Assembly (NCBI GenBank): GCA_037783545.1
Contig: JBBELK010000096.1
Coordinates: 372,001-436,000, forward strand
Reading direction: 5' to 3'
Source of the DNA: Henricia sp. BOLD:AAB3569
Taxonomy: Eukaryota > Echinodermata > Asteroidea > Spinulosida > Echinasteridae
DNA: 64,000 nt
Shown here: piece by piece, positions 11,085 through 22,393 of the stretch
Position numbering within the stretch: the first letter of the stretch is position 1
How the letters are laid out: the number at the start of each line of letters is the position of its first letter
Made by a program: the position numbers and the translations under genes
The notes under the pieces: model-generated
What the model was told of the DNA's origin: nothing
Databases searched by the model: none
What the model saw: only the letters and a program-made list of their open reading frames with translations

Positions 11085-11410
11085 AAAACAACCAAACTTG
11101 GAATAAGGGAAAATGTTTTCTCTCATTCCAAGTTTGGTTGTTTCATTTCAATGGTGATCATGTACCATACCAGATGTTGTGTTCGTTGCCCAGTTGCGCC
11201 ACCATGCAACACTGAGAGAAGAATTGGGTCCATAGGAAAAACCTCGGGAGTATACCAACTGTGCCTTATAGCTCAGCTGGTAGAGCATCTGCCTAGTGAG
11301 TCAGAGGTCTCGGGTTCGAATCCCGATAAGGCCCTTGCTGTTTTTCTCTCATTCCAAGTTTGGTTGTTTCATTTCAATGGTGATCAGGCACCATACAAGA
11401 TGCTGTGTTC
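11085..11410 (+). repeat. SINE unit with tRNA-like head between direct and inverted repeats
   Basis: A tRNA-like core spans 11263-11332: perfect A box TAGCTCAGCTGG, perfect B box GGTTCGAATCC, and GCCTTA/TAAGGC pairing at the ends. The anticodon arm is 18 nt where 17 is normal and the core is only 70 nt, so I treat it as SINE-derived, not a working tRNA. A block of about 50 bp starting tctcattccaagtttggttg occurs on both sides (11120 and 11346), and an inverted piece (caaccaaacttggaat) lies at 11090-11106. A damaged relative of the core sits at 23884-23942. Confidence 0.7.
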
Positions 11411-11479
11411 ATTATTGATCTACTATTTGAATTGTCACCAAGATATAATGTTTATTGACATTTCTTTATCTTTCCACAG

Positions 11480-11608
11480 TCACTGAAGTTGCTTAGAAAC
11501 AGTGAATTCCTTCCATTGGTTGTGTTCATCAAGGCACCTGAGCTGGAGTCTCTTCGATTAATCCATGAAGCAGTACGCGCAACAGGGGAAACGGATAAAC
11601 ACGTCACT
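11480..11608 (+). CDS. PALS2-like: PALS2/MPP2-like MAGUK, GK domain exon
   Basis: The exon of 43 whole codons lies between acceptor tttccacag and donor act|gtacgt. It starts SLKLLRNSEFLPLVVFIKAP and ends ATGETDKHVT. The pattern LK-x-L-R-x-(S/T)-E-F-x-P-x-V-V-F-I-x-A-P is the conserved GK strand and helix found in the p55 family. The intron before it (1.2 kb) holds a tRNA-like SINE unit; the one after it (1.25 kb) holds a SINE nested inside another SINE. Confidence 0.94.
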
Positions 11609-11624
11609 GTACGTTTCGATATTA

Positions 11625-12153
11625 TTATTTCTTAAGGTATTCATACCAAGAATCCCTCAAAAGTGCTCATTGCACTGTCACTCGCAAGCGTGAGGAAACC
11701 CATGAAGAATTAGAAATGGCCAGAGACACCGGGGAATCCCCTTGCTCTTTTTTTATTTTAATTATATACCACATCCAACAGCGGAGGGACCGCCAATTAC
11801 AGGAATGGGAGCAAGTGTGGTTGAGTGCCTTGCTCAAGCGCACAGGTGCCACAACCCGTCACGGCCAGGAATCGAACCTACAGTGTACATTCTAGTACTA
11901 GCACAGGAACTTAAGTTCGACGCACTAGACCGCTCGGCCATAACACCCCACAAAAGAATGCTCTGAGACGGATCTTTAAAGTGCGTTACCGTTACCTAAC
12001 ACACTGGACCAACAGCTTTACATCCCTTCCAAAGGATGGAGCAAGTGCCTTGCTCAAGAGCACAGGTACCGCAGCTGGGGGGCGGTTCAAACCCGCAACT
12101 CCAAGTTTTTACCTATGATTGCGAGTCAATGACCCAAGCCACTCGGCCACGCT
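11625..12153 (-). repeat. SINE interrupted by another SINE
   Basis: An outer minus-strand SINE (11625-11750 and 11953-12153) is split within the conserved string ccttgctctt / cacgaaagaatgctc. The inner SINE (about 11751-11952, same strand) has its own head (GGCCGAGCGGTCTAGTGCG on the minus strand) and cacatccaacagcgg block. Both belong to the family at 1992-2337. The inner one is therefore the younger insertion. Confidence 0.8.
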
Positions 12154-12267
12154 TTCAAGACTGTTCTGCTTCAGTGATTCTGTCAGGGTCCAAGTGGGCC
12201 TTTTTGAACAAAGTGATTTTCACAGCAATGAAATGTGACATTTCCTGTTTCTGGGAAAATCCTGTAG

Positions 12268-12393
12268 TTAAAGACACAGGCCCGGAACAAATTCGTGCCA
12301 CAAAATTCACCGCTCCATGCCTTGCTATGGAGTGGTGAATTTCATGGCACAAATTTGTTCCTTGTGCATGCATTGACGAGTCTGCGTCTTTAA
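12268..12393. mobile_element. palindromic MITE
   Basis: Nearly the whole element folds back: about 36 bases from GGAACAAATTCGTGCC at 12283 to gctccatg pair with ctatggag at 12324 through GGCACAAATTTGTTCC at 12361. A related palindrome (gtgccacgaaatacgcagct / agctgcgtattttgtggcac) lies at 49333-49396. Confidence 0.75.
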
Positions 12394-12856
12394 GGGCTCT
12401 CGGAAAATGGATTTGGTTGGTTTTTTACTCTGAATAAACCTGCGTGGTATGAGCTGACCTCTGGACCAATAACAGCCGTTGAAGTGCAGGAGTCCGGGGA
12501 GCACTTCAGGCAGAGTGGTGCACCCTGCCTCAGTGGCTCTTACGGAGGCTGGTGTAGTCGGCCTTACCACAATAGGTGTTCATTAATTTTACTTAAACTG
12601 ATAGAGTTTGTAGGAGTTTTCACCGTGTAATCTATCTTTAAAGCCATTTTCTACTCCAAAATGTAATTCAAAAATGTTAGGTCAGGTATGTCTACCTTTT
12701 CAAGGAATTGCGTAAGTCAATTTTCTCGAATTTGTGCTTTCTGAAGAATGATTCAGGACAAGTTATTCAAGCAGTATTACGTTCAGAATAGAATGCTGTG
12801 TAAAGATAAACTGGCATGAGTAAAAATTATTGTTTTGTTCACATTTTTTCCCACAG

Positions 12857-13066
12857 GATGAAGATCTCTTGAAAACAGTGGACGAAAGTGCCCGCATGGA
12901 GCGTGCCTACAACCATCTATTTGATGTTGTCATCGTCAATAGCGATTTAGAAAAATCCTTCAATAAATTGAGGGAAGCCATCGACAGCATGTCATCCACG
13001 CGTCAGTGGGTACCAGTGGACTGGGTGTACGACTCCCCAATCATAAACGCAACAACATCTTTCTGA
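12857..13066 (+). CDS. PALS2-like: PALS2/MPP2-like MAGUK, last exon with stop codon
   Basis: The terminal coding exon starts after acceptor tttcccacag and ends at TGA 13064-13066. It reads DEDLLKTVDESARMERAYNH, then FDVVIVNSDLEKSF, and closes with QWVPVDWVY followed by 11 more residues (DSPIINATTSF). The (T/S)VDESAR-x-x-RAY-x-H-x-FD block and the QWVPV-x-WVY tail are the C-terminus of MPP2/PALS2-type proteins. From memory, the vertebrate proteins stop at or next to WVY, so the extension looks lineage-specific. Its end, T-S-F, fits a class I PDZ ligand (S/T at -2, hydrophobic at 0); that role is inference. Confidence 0.94.
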   Translation, partial: DEDLLKTVDESARMERAYNHLFDVVIVNSDLEKSFNKLREAIDSMSSTRQWVPVDWVYDSPIINATTSF

Positions 13067-13129
13067 GTTCCAAGATTCAATGCAATTTACAGATGCAAAA
13101 ACTAATTTCAGGAGTTTTCTTGGTTGTTG

Positions 13130-13471
13130 GTAAGGACGTACGTTTAACCGGTTAACTGTTTAACCAAAGAAAAAAATGTAAAACCGGTTTTGCCGAACGT
13201 TTAAACGAAACCCAGTTTCAAAGAATTTACAATAGTTTTCAGAGGGTTATTTGTAATGACTTCATGGAATAAATTTTCATGAAATAAAAGTATATGAGGT
13301 CGTAGTAAAATTTTGACCAGATAAATGTTCAAAGATTATTTTGGGGGCCTAGAGGTATTGTGTACATTGCACACGCATTTTAGTTTTTACTATAAACACC
13401 AGCAACACTCTTTAGTGTCGGCCGAATGGTTAACCGGTTAACTGACACTTTAACCGTAAATTCCCATCCCT
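13130..13471. repeat. probable MITE with TTAACCGGTTAA near both ends
   Basis: The 12-base palindrome ttaaccggttaa appears near the left (13145-13156) and right (13430-13441) ends, with gtttaacc/ggttaac words in mirrored order. The exact termini are uncertain. It lies just after the poly(A) signals of the MAGUK gene's neighbourhood. Confidence 0.4.
13268..13288 (+). promoter_or_regulatory. two candidate polyadenylation signals of the MAGUK gene
   Basis: AATAAA occurs at 13268-13273 and again at 13283-13288, about 200 bases after the stop codon. These are the first good signals downstream on the coding strand. The true cleavage site cannot be read from sequence alone. Confidence 0.5.
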
Positions 13472-13543
13472 AGCTGTCGGCAAGTTTTGTCGTCACGCAT
13501 AAAAGGAAACTGAGGTTGTACATGGTATGTGTAACATAACCTA

Positions 13544-13729
13544 TTATCTTCAAGCAAACTTGCACTCTGCGTAATGCGCCATAAGATTGTTGTTTACCCT
13601 ACTTTGAAAACGCACGCGCGGACGCGATTCCAGCCAGATAGCGTCTCCAGTATATATATATGGAGCTCAATGCTTTAATCTCGCGCAGAGTGCGCGCGTT
13701 ATTAGTGCGCCAAGTTTGCTTGAAGATAA
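13544..13729. repeat. hairpin-forming inverted repeat
   Basis: The arms TTATCTTCAAGCAAACTT (13544-13561) and AAGTTTGCTTGAAGATAA (13712-13729) match perfectly. Further pairing exists inside (gcactctgcg / cgcagagtgc). This is probably a small MITE directly abutting the next element. Confidence 0.75.
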
Positions 13730-13733
13730 ATTC

Positions 13734-14603
13734 GTTATCCCACTCGCGCTCGTGGAAATACGGCATAATAGCCATGTTCAGACGGGCACTACCTTCGAAA
13801 GTAAAGTTAACAACGACAGTCCCACTAACAACGACGCGTGTCCACACGGTGCTTTAACAACGACGCTCAGGCATGCACACTGCCCATATACCAAAGGTGC
13901 GCGCTCGTAAGTAGCGCGCTACTCATAAGATTTCTCGTTGTTAAATCGTCGTTGTTAACTCATAAGTAAGTGCGTCCACACGGTCATTACTTACGAGCTT
14001 AACTTTAAGTTAACTTTAACAACGACTTAAAGTTGCACTGCCCGTGTTTGGGCCGATTTGGGCGTACAGTTGTTTTTTTAAAGTTAAATAGGTATTTTTC
14101 TAGAATAGAAAAAGTTATCAGCTTTCATTTGGTACCAAGAACGTAAAAATCCGTCAAGTATTAATGCCAGTCGATTAAAAACAAGAAATGATTAAATGGC
14201 TGGCAGGTCATTTAATCGACAGGGTTATGACGTAAATGTACATGTGCGCGTACATGTGTACATTGTACACATACTATGTACATATGAGCGTACGCGCACA
14301 TGTACAACATGTGAAACACGTTTCAAGAAAAAGGCTTGTATCTCCAATTCCCGATGTCGGAAATTTAAGTTTTTGATATTTTTCGTTACAGAGACACGTA
14401 AGCTTTCTAAATTCGTTCGTTGTGTAAATTAATTTTTTTAATCCTTTCACCGAAACACGGGCAATGCAACTTTAACTTTAAGTTAACAACCATCGTCTGA
14501 ACGCACCTTATTAGGTGCGTTCAGACGATGGTTGCATCTGCGTCCCATATGGGACGCAGACGCACTACATAATGCCGTATTCCACTCGCGCTCGTGGGAT
14601 AAC
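13734..14603. mobile_element. fold-back element with GTTATCCC ends
   Basis: The left end GTTATCCCACTCGCGCTCG and the right end CTCGCGCTCGTGGGATAAC are inverted counterparts containing their own dyad (ccactcgcgctcgtgg). A second inverted pair lies inside: aaagttgcactgcccgtgtt near 14030 and aacacgggcaatgcaactt near 14455. No gene. Confidence 0.7.
14487..14559. repeat. two adjacent palindromes
   Basis: The first has 22-bp arms (14487-14508 and 14513-14534, caaccatcgtctgaacgcac...) around TATT. The second is a perfect 22-bp palindrome, CTGCGTCCCAT/ATGGGACGCAG, at 14538-14559. Confidence 0.85.
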
Positions 14604-14842
14604 TAATAATACAATGTATGTTTGCAATTATTTTGGCATACAATTGTGATATGAAAAGTATTAATTACTGACATTATTGTTATCAATGGTGATTTCCCTG
14701 CAAGGATCACTGAACTATATGTATATGCACTTTGTTGTGCAGTAGTACTGGCCCATTTTGTTGTGGGGTCGGGGGAGGGGGAGTGGAGGGAGGAAGGGCT
14801 CTGTTTTTGTTTGCTTTTTCCCTATTTGTTGTCTAAAGATCA

Positions 14843-15109
14843 GGGCCCAATTTCATAGAGCTGCTTAAGCGCTATTATCTGAAAACGTGTGCTTACTGTA
14901 GCAGAAAAGTTGTGCTAACGTTAAGGCTATTTCACGGCCGCGGCGTGCTTGGAAACCGCCATTGTTGCGTCACTATCTTAAGCAAAATTTGGCTCTGCAG
15001 TTAAGGCACGTTTTCAGTTGCTTACCGTTAACGATGTCTATGAAATAGCCTGACGCTCGGTTAACGGAAAATGGGCTGTTAACTTAAAAAGCTCTATGAA
15101 ATTGGGCCC
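14843..15109. mobile_element. MITE with GGGCCCAATTTCATAGAGCT ends
   Basis: The terminal inverted repeat of 20 bases is perfect: GGGCCCAATTTCATAGAGCT and AGCTCTATGAAATTGGGCCC. A second, diverged copy in the other orientation lies at 38607-38864. Confidence 0.85.
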
Positions 15110-15337
15110 AGGGTTGCAATTTTATAATATGTGACAGCAAAACATGGTAAGGTGCCATCCAACATTTTCACGGTTCTACACAGCATAGTATTTTTCAAGA
15201 CGCCCACCCTCCCGAAATACTACTTATCAACATTTGTTGTCACTACCGTGAAATGTCAACAGTCCTACATGTACGTGGCCCTTGTAGTTCCGTGAAAATG
15301 TTGACCAGTAAAATGGGGCCAGTAAAATCATGGCAAG

Positions 15338-15414
15338 TTTCACAAGGCCATCACAAGGCCCTGCAAATTGAAAGATTTGCAGGGCCTTGTCGCCCTTGTG
15401 ATGGCCTTGTGAAA
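15338..15414. repeat. hairpin
   Basis: The arm 15338-15368 (tttcacaaggccatcacaag...) pairs with 15375-15414 around the loop tgaaag; the right arm has about 9 extra bases inside. Flanking 15116-15337 is unassigned. Confidence 0.75.
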
Positions 15415-15506
15415 GCCTTGACTACAACACTGCTGCTTTGTTGATGTCTACAAACTTCAATGTACATGAACTCTCTAAAATGTTCCCTACACAATGAAAT
15501 AAAGTT

Positions 15507-15954
15507 CGGAAACTCAAGTTTGACTGACAATTCTCTCTCTTGTTACCAAGTCATTTTCCTTGAATTTGGTATCATTGGAAAGCCCTGTTATTCATCTTTA
15601 CAATGTGTATTTGTTATGATTAAGCAATTAGGGGTTGTGCAGCACAGCTGAATATGGGGGGGTGGGTGTAAAGTGAAATGTCACGAAATTTACTGCTATT
15701 GTCTTACAGTGCATTCCCCTTTTGCTTGGGTAATGGGAATGTGTTAATACACTTTTTGACAATATAACAGTGAATTCTGTGACATTTCACTTTACACCCA
15801 CCCCCGTATTCAGCTGTGCTGCACATCCCCCAATTTCCTAATCATAACAAATGACACATCATTGTAAAGAAGAATAACAGGGCTTTCCAATGATACCAAA
15901 TTCAAAAATAACTTGATATCAAGAGAGAAATTGTCAGTCAAACTTGAGTTTCCG
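15507..15954. mobile_element. fold-back element with arms of about 180 bp
   Basis: The arm from 15507 (cggaaactcaagtttgactg) to about 15690 is the inverted counterpart of about 15776-15954 (ending caaacttgagtttccg). Both contain gtgtaaagtgaaatgtcac or its complement and the cagctgtgctgca block. The loop is about 85 bp. The arms differ by small changes, so it is not a recent duplication. Confidence 0.85.
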
Positions 15955-17771
15955 ATTTTTTTTCAGAAGTTTAGTTCATACAATGTTACTTGAATGTGGC
16001 TGGAGAGTATTGTATATTTATTTGGGCACTTTTATGTCAAAATATTGCTCGGAAAAAGTGACCTGAATTTTCTATCTAGTACATTTATAACAAGTACAAT
16101 TTGCACACAGAATTCGATCACGTTTAAACGGTGATCGTTTACCCATTTATAAATTTTTTTTGAGAAATTGCATTGAAATTGTGAGTTGGTCACTGAAAAT
16201 ATATGCTAATATTTAGGTTACTTGCTGGCCCCCTGTATGCCTATTTGGTCTCATATTTTGCATTGTATATTTCACTTTGCAAACATGACATGTAAGTGAA
16301 AATAGCGTTCTTTCGTTTCGACGGTTGATTGTACGTAAAAAACCGTACGGCGTGAACCATCCAATCAGAAGAATGCACACGTTGTAGGTCCAATCAGAAG
16401 AATGCACACGTTGTAGGTCCCGCCTACATCATGCCAATCAGTCGTACGAGTCGCCATCGACCACCTGCTGCTACAATTATTATTATTCATGAAGCGTTTG
16501 CATTCAAAAAATTCAAATGAGATCTCTGGACCCACAGCGGTCTTTTTAAATGCGGAATGCATTGCAATGTTGCGCGGTAAACTATTATTGCCGTAGTGCT
16601 CACTTACTATACTAAGTGTTTTAACAACGATAATCCAAATTCGAAAGGTTGTTTTGATTAGACTATACTTGGCAATACAAATGGAAATAATTTATAAGTC
16701 GGACGTCACATAAGTTCTTCAGCACTAAACTTATAGGACAACTTAACAGTCATTTAAAAAAAATATTTTCGTAAAAAGTACCATATACCGTCTTAGAGCA
16801 GAGAGTATGTGCTTTCCAATGGTACCTTGGTTACTTTCCTAGTGTCAAAAATCACTGAGCACCATTGTCTTGAAATTTAGGTGCAACATGGGGGCTGGTT
16901 CACTTGTTTAACAAAATTGAACAAGATTCCAGATTCTTTTTATTTCATTTTCATTCAACCAGCTTAGAGAACATTCTGACGTCGCAATTCACTTATTTAA
17001 AAGAAAAAAACGCAGCGCACTGTGAGTGGTATCCTACTTGTTTAATTACCGAGATCATTTATCTCACCAAGTCGACCTATAATGTGGATTATTTCCCGCA
17101 CTGTGGCTGCACAATATTACTGATACCTAATATACCTAATAGGTCGTCTTGAACTTAAATTAAGGGGAAATAGTCAACGTCTCAATAATTCTTACCACAA
17201 ACATTATTTTACAATTTTACACACGCACACATGTACGTAACCGACAGCATTTTTTTCTGACTGATTAAACCAATGCACGGCTTCGGTTGCCGACGCCCAA
17301 AGCCAACCATTGGGTTATTTTGTAATTACGTCAAAACATGGTCCTGGTTATGGTATAGCGAAAACGGGCCCGTTTAATAGAAGGTAAAACACGGTGGGCG
17401 AAATATGAAATTTCATGGGCAAACAAATCCAATAAACATTACAAGTTTGGCGAGCTGCAAAGCAATATACAAGTGAAAGCTCATCATCCTCCCTATCGAA
17501 ACGTACCAATCCATTTTAGCCGTTTTAGGGCGCAGAGACGAAAAACACCAAATATGATCAGGTGATTCTGGCACGATAGTTAAGCCCAAAAAAAATCCAT
17601 CAAATCAATAGACTGCGGAAATGAATACGTCATATTTTCTTGGTTGCCTATAGGCAATACACTAAAATCACTGAACCGTGTCCCTGCGCTTTTGCAATGG
17701 TACTTTTTCCGACGGTCATGATGTTTAGAGCCAATTGCCATGGCACACGTCACACTTCGGCTATATTGCCC

Positions 17772-18005
17772 AAACCGTCTTGTTTCGTTGATATGTAAAT
17801 GCGACGGTTCGAACCGTCAGGCTATTACGTCACTACAATTGCCCGAACCGTCGTGTTTCATTGATATGGAAATGCACGGTTCTAACTGTCAGGCTATTCA
17901 GTCACTACAATTGCCTGAACCGTCGTGTTTCATTGATATGTAAATGCGACGGTTCGAACCGTCAGACTATTACGTCACTACAATTGCCTGAACCGTCGTG
18001 TTTTA
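17772..18005. repeat. 73-bp satellite, first array
   Basis: Units start with (g/c)aaccgtcgtgttt near 17772, 17845, 17917 and 17990, giving a period of 72-73. Each unit contains gaaccgtcg...cgacggttc, an inverted pair about 30 bp apart. The array runs straight into the next 1.7 kb unit in mid-repeat at 18006. Confidence 0.85.
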
Positions 18006-18772
18006 TTAGCGTTCTTTCGTTTCGACGGTTGACTGTACGTAAAAAACCGTACGGCGTGAACCATCCAATCAGAAAAATGCACACGTTGTAGGTCCCGCCT
18101 ACATCATGCCAATCAGTCGTATATGACTTGCCATCGGCCACCTGCTGCTACAATTATTATTATTCATGAAGCGTGTGCATTCATAAAATTCAAATGAGAT
18201 TTCTGGACCCACAGCGGTCTTTTTCAATGCGGAATGCATTTTAATGTTGCGCAGTAAACTATTATTGCCGTAGTGCTCACTTAATTACTACTAAGTGTTT
18301 CAACAAAGATAATCCAAATTCGAAAGGTTGTTTTTATTAGACTATACTTGGCAATACAAATGGAAATAATTTACAAGTCGGACGTCACATAAGTTCTTCA
18401 GTACTAAACTTATAGGACAACCTAACAGTCATTTTAAAAATATATTTTCGTAAAATGTACCATACCGTCTTAAAGCAGAGAGTATGTGCTTTCCAATGGT
18501 ACCTTGGTTACTTTCGTCGTGTCAAACATCACTGAGCACCATATTGTCTTGAAATTTAGGTGCAAAATGGGGGTTGGTTCACTTGTTTAACAAAATTGAA
18601 CAAGATTCCAGATTCTTTTTATTTCATTTTCATTAAACCATCTTAGAGAACATTCTGACGTACGTAAATATCGCAATTCACTTATTTAAAAGAAAAAAAT
18701 GCAGCGCACTGTGAGTGGTATCCTACTTGTTTAATTACCGAGATCATTTATTTTACCAAGTCGACCTATAAT

Positions 18773-19515
18773 ATACAAATATTGACTGCAATGAGGGGCA
18801 TGGTTAAGATTATAGGCCCAAGGTGATCTCGAAGCCATGACTATGCCCCGAGGCGGAAGCCGAGGGGCATAGTCATGGCTTCGAGATCACCGAGGGCCTA
18901 TAATCTTAACCATGACCCGAATAAACAGCAGTCAATATTTGTTTTATATACCGAATGTGTAGATTTTTGTCATCTGGTTGGTTAAAAGTAACGAGACATC
19001 ATACAGTCATGACAGTGGTCCTTCGCGTTTCGATTTCGGAAGCTGGTCTACGGCGGAAAAGTTGTATATTTACAGCAAACATTGTAGCATAATCACCTGG
19101 CACTTTAGTAGCACATTTCACCTGACACAGTTTTAACTGTAGGCCACTTCTCTTACTTTCTTAAGGACTTCATCATCTACGACAGACCACAAAATGACGT
19201 CGAGATTCCGCCATTACCGTCCTGATGAATGTTTACGTGAAGCGCACAGCTGCATAGTTGGTGCACAGCTATAGCTATGCTAACACATGTAATGCGCGCG
19301 TCCGGAACCCGCTAAATGACTATGCCCAGCTGCATAGTTGGTGCACAACTAGCTATATGCTAACACATGTAATGCGCGCGTCCGGAACCCGCTAAATGAC
19401 TATGCCCGGGGCATGGCAGAGACTATTGACCAGTTGGCATACGCGCCGGGTCTAGCCGATTCAATGCCCCCACTTTTAACCAATCAGATGACTGGAATCT
19501 ACGCATGAGGTATAT
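18773..19515. mobile_element. insertion 'E1' in the second 1.7 kb unit
   Basis: The first unit reads cctataatgtggattatttc; the second has cctataat, then 740 extra bases, then gtagattatttc. The left part (18773-18950) is a long hairpin whose arms carry ctcgaagccatgactatgcc. The right part has TIR-like ends (tataccgaatgtgtagatt and, inverted, tatacctcatgcgtagatt). Two 80-bp direct copies lie at 19247-19326 and 19327-19406. A second copy of E1, reversed and itself interrupted, lies at about 49640-50995. Confidence 0.75.
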
Positions 19516-20315
19516 AATGTAGATTATTTCCCGCACTGTGGCCGCACAATATTACTGATACCTAATATACCTAATAGGTCGTCTTGAACTTAAATTAAGG
19601 GGAAATGGTCAACGTCTCAATAATTCTTACCACAAATTTTTTTTTACAATTATACACACGCACACATGTACGAACAGTCCGTGTTAGACCACCTAAACCT
19701 ACAGCATTTTTTCTGACTGGTTAAACCAATGCACGGCTTCAGTTGCCGACTTGTCTGTTGAACAAGATTCCAGATTATTTTTATTTCATTTTCATTAAAC
19801 CATCTTAGAGAACATTCTGACGTACGTAAATATCGCAATTCAACCAAAGCCAACCATTTGGGTTATTTAACTTATTTTGTAATTACGTCAAAACATGGTC
19901 CTGGTTATGGTAGCGAAAACGTGCCCGTTTAATAAAACGTAAAACACGGTGGGCGAAATATGAAATTTCATGGGCAAAAAAATCCAATAAACATTACAAG
20001 TTTGGCGAGCTGCAAAGCAATATACAAGTGAAAGCTCATCATCCTCCCTATCGAAACGTACCAATCCGTTTTAGGGCGCAGATACGAAAAACACCAAATA
20101 TGATCAGGTGATTCTGGCACAATAGTTGAGCGCAAAATAAATCCATCAAATCAACAGACAGCGGAAATAAATACGTCATCTTTTGTTAAGTTGCCTAGGC
20201 AATACACTAAAATCACTGAGCCGTGTCCCCGTGCTTTTTCAATGGTACTTTTTCCGACGGTCATGATGTTTAGAGCCAATTGCCATGGACACGTCACACT
20301 TCGGCTGTCTATTGC

Positions 20316-20720
20316 CCAAACCGCCTTGTTTCGTTGATATGTAAATGCACGGTTCAAATCGTCAGGCAATTCAGTCATTACAATTGCCCACCTGTCGTGT
20401 TTTATTGATATGGAAATGCGACGGTTCTAACGGTCCGGCTATTCAGTCACTACAATTGCCTGAACCGTCGTGTTTTATTGATATGGAAATGCGACGGTTC
20501 TAACTGTCAGTCTATTCAGTCACTACAATTGCCTGAACCGTCGTGTTTTATTAATATGGAAATGCGACGGTTCTAACTGTCAGTCTATTCAGTCACTACA
20601 ATTGCCTGAACCGTCGTGTTTTATTGATATGGAATTGCGACGGTTCTAACTGTCAGGCTATTCAGTCGCTACAATTGCCTGAACCGTCGTGTTTTATTGA
20701 TATGTAAATACGACGGTTCG
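20316..20720. repeat. 73-bp satellite, second array
   Basis: Unit starts at 20316, 20389, 20462, 20535, 20608 and 20681 are exactly 73 apart. Same unit as at 17772. The middle units are nearly identical (tctaactgtcagtctattcag), suggesting recent unit turnover here. Confidence 0.88.
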
Positions 20721-22393
20721 TGAAGTCGGGTTCATTCACCTGTTCACAATAAACGGTCGAAGTGAAAACGTCACCCTATTTTTAGTTTTCTAGGCATTGG
20801 CTCCACTTTTTAAAAATCACTCAACAGTTTCCCTGCGCTTTTGAAATAGTGTTTTATCCGGCAGCCATGGTGTTTGGAGCCAATTACCATGGCAATGCGT
20901 CACTTTTCGGCGCACTATTGCCCCAACCGTTGTTTCGTTGATAAATGTGGGTCCTTCTGGTCGTTCATATTACAATTGGCCGAAGTTTGTTTCAATCACA
21001 TCGACAGTTTTTCTCGTGGCATGGAATATGGTAATTAGCGCGGTTTAGTTATTCTTAAGCTAGGTTCATACTTCTCCGCCGAACTCACTCGCCGCATACT
21101 CGCCGAGTGTAGTCGCCGCGGAGTTTTCACGCGTTCATACAAGTCCGCTTTGCGCGTAGTAGTCGCCGAGGTATAAACGGGCTCTGCGGCGCACTTTGTA
21201 TGCGCGTTTTAATTCAGAGCGCGCACAGTAGAGACGGGTGGAAACGACCCGTGCGCTCAGATGCGGACTGACCGCGCACTGTTGAACTTGTTTGACCCTA
21301 CTTTAGTGTACAGCCAATTGCCTATAAACCAACAAAAGATGACGTATTAATTCGGCAGTCTATTGCAATAGACTGCCTAAGTGAGTACGTCATCTTTAAA
21401 CTAAAAAAAATGCACTGAACCGTGTTCCTGTGCTTTTGCAATGGTAATATTTTCGACGGCCATGTTTACAGCCAATTGCCATGGCAACCACGTCACACTT
21501 TGGTTGTCTATAGGGTGCTTGTACATATGGGATCAAAAGGTCACGGTTCGCTATAGACAGCCGAAGTGTGACGTGTGCCATGGTAGTTGGCTCTAATCTA
21601 CCATAGCCGTCGGCAAAAATTGGAAATCAATTTCACACGTATTTCATTTGTCACTGACGCGTTTATACAGTCTGACCATCCGACAAATTTTATCGACAAA
21701 TTATCATAAGTCGGTTGAACAAAGACGAATTCAATCTTTACATGATGCAGATGATTTTCAGGTGAGACTAGTTTGAATAAAATCTCACGACATTGACTGG
21801 ACAAATATTGAAATTGGTTGACCACTGATCACTTCGAAAGAACAAAGACCAATTCAATTGAAGCATTTTCGCGTCTCACTCGTCTTGCGGGACGAAATTG
21901 AAGTTACAGGTTATGGATTTGATTTAAACAGTTTTAAAATGTGCGGGAATTTGTGAGTTATATCCACAGTTTTAATAAATTCGTACCGAAGCGTAATAGG
22001 GACATGAATAAAAATAAGTATTAATTGTTGTGCTAAGTCAGAATTACGACGTATTTTTTGTATTCATGTCCGTTCATACAGCAACTTAACAAAAGTAAAT
22101 AAACGTCATTCGGTGATATAAATACAAATGAATCCACCGGGTGCGCCACCCCATCACTGTCCTTTTCATTTGGCCGTTATCAAAAGGATTTTGGCACCTG
22201 CTTCAATTTAGTTTGTTTAGAAATCAGTGAATACGGCACGGGGCCTTCTATTGTATCGTCAGGAGCATTTCAGAAATTCCCAGGAATTGACAAATTACAG
22301 CAGGGCGGCGCGCGTAATTTTTTTTTACACCACTGCGAGGGGAGAACAATGGGGTTTGTACCTTTTTAGCGTCTTGAGAGGAGACTATATAAT

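Noticed and set aside
11263..11332. Functional tRNA gene
   Set aside because: Anticodon arm has 18 bases, total length is short and the flanks are repeated; a SINE head explains it better.
16303..18005. CRISPR-like array in the regularly spaced satellite
   Set aside because: Units are contiguous 73-mers without unique spacers, in animal DNA.
17740..18091. Overlapping frames over the 73-bp satellite
   Set aside because: Repeated peptide blocks reflect satellite units, not a protein.
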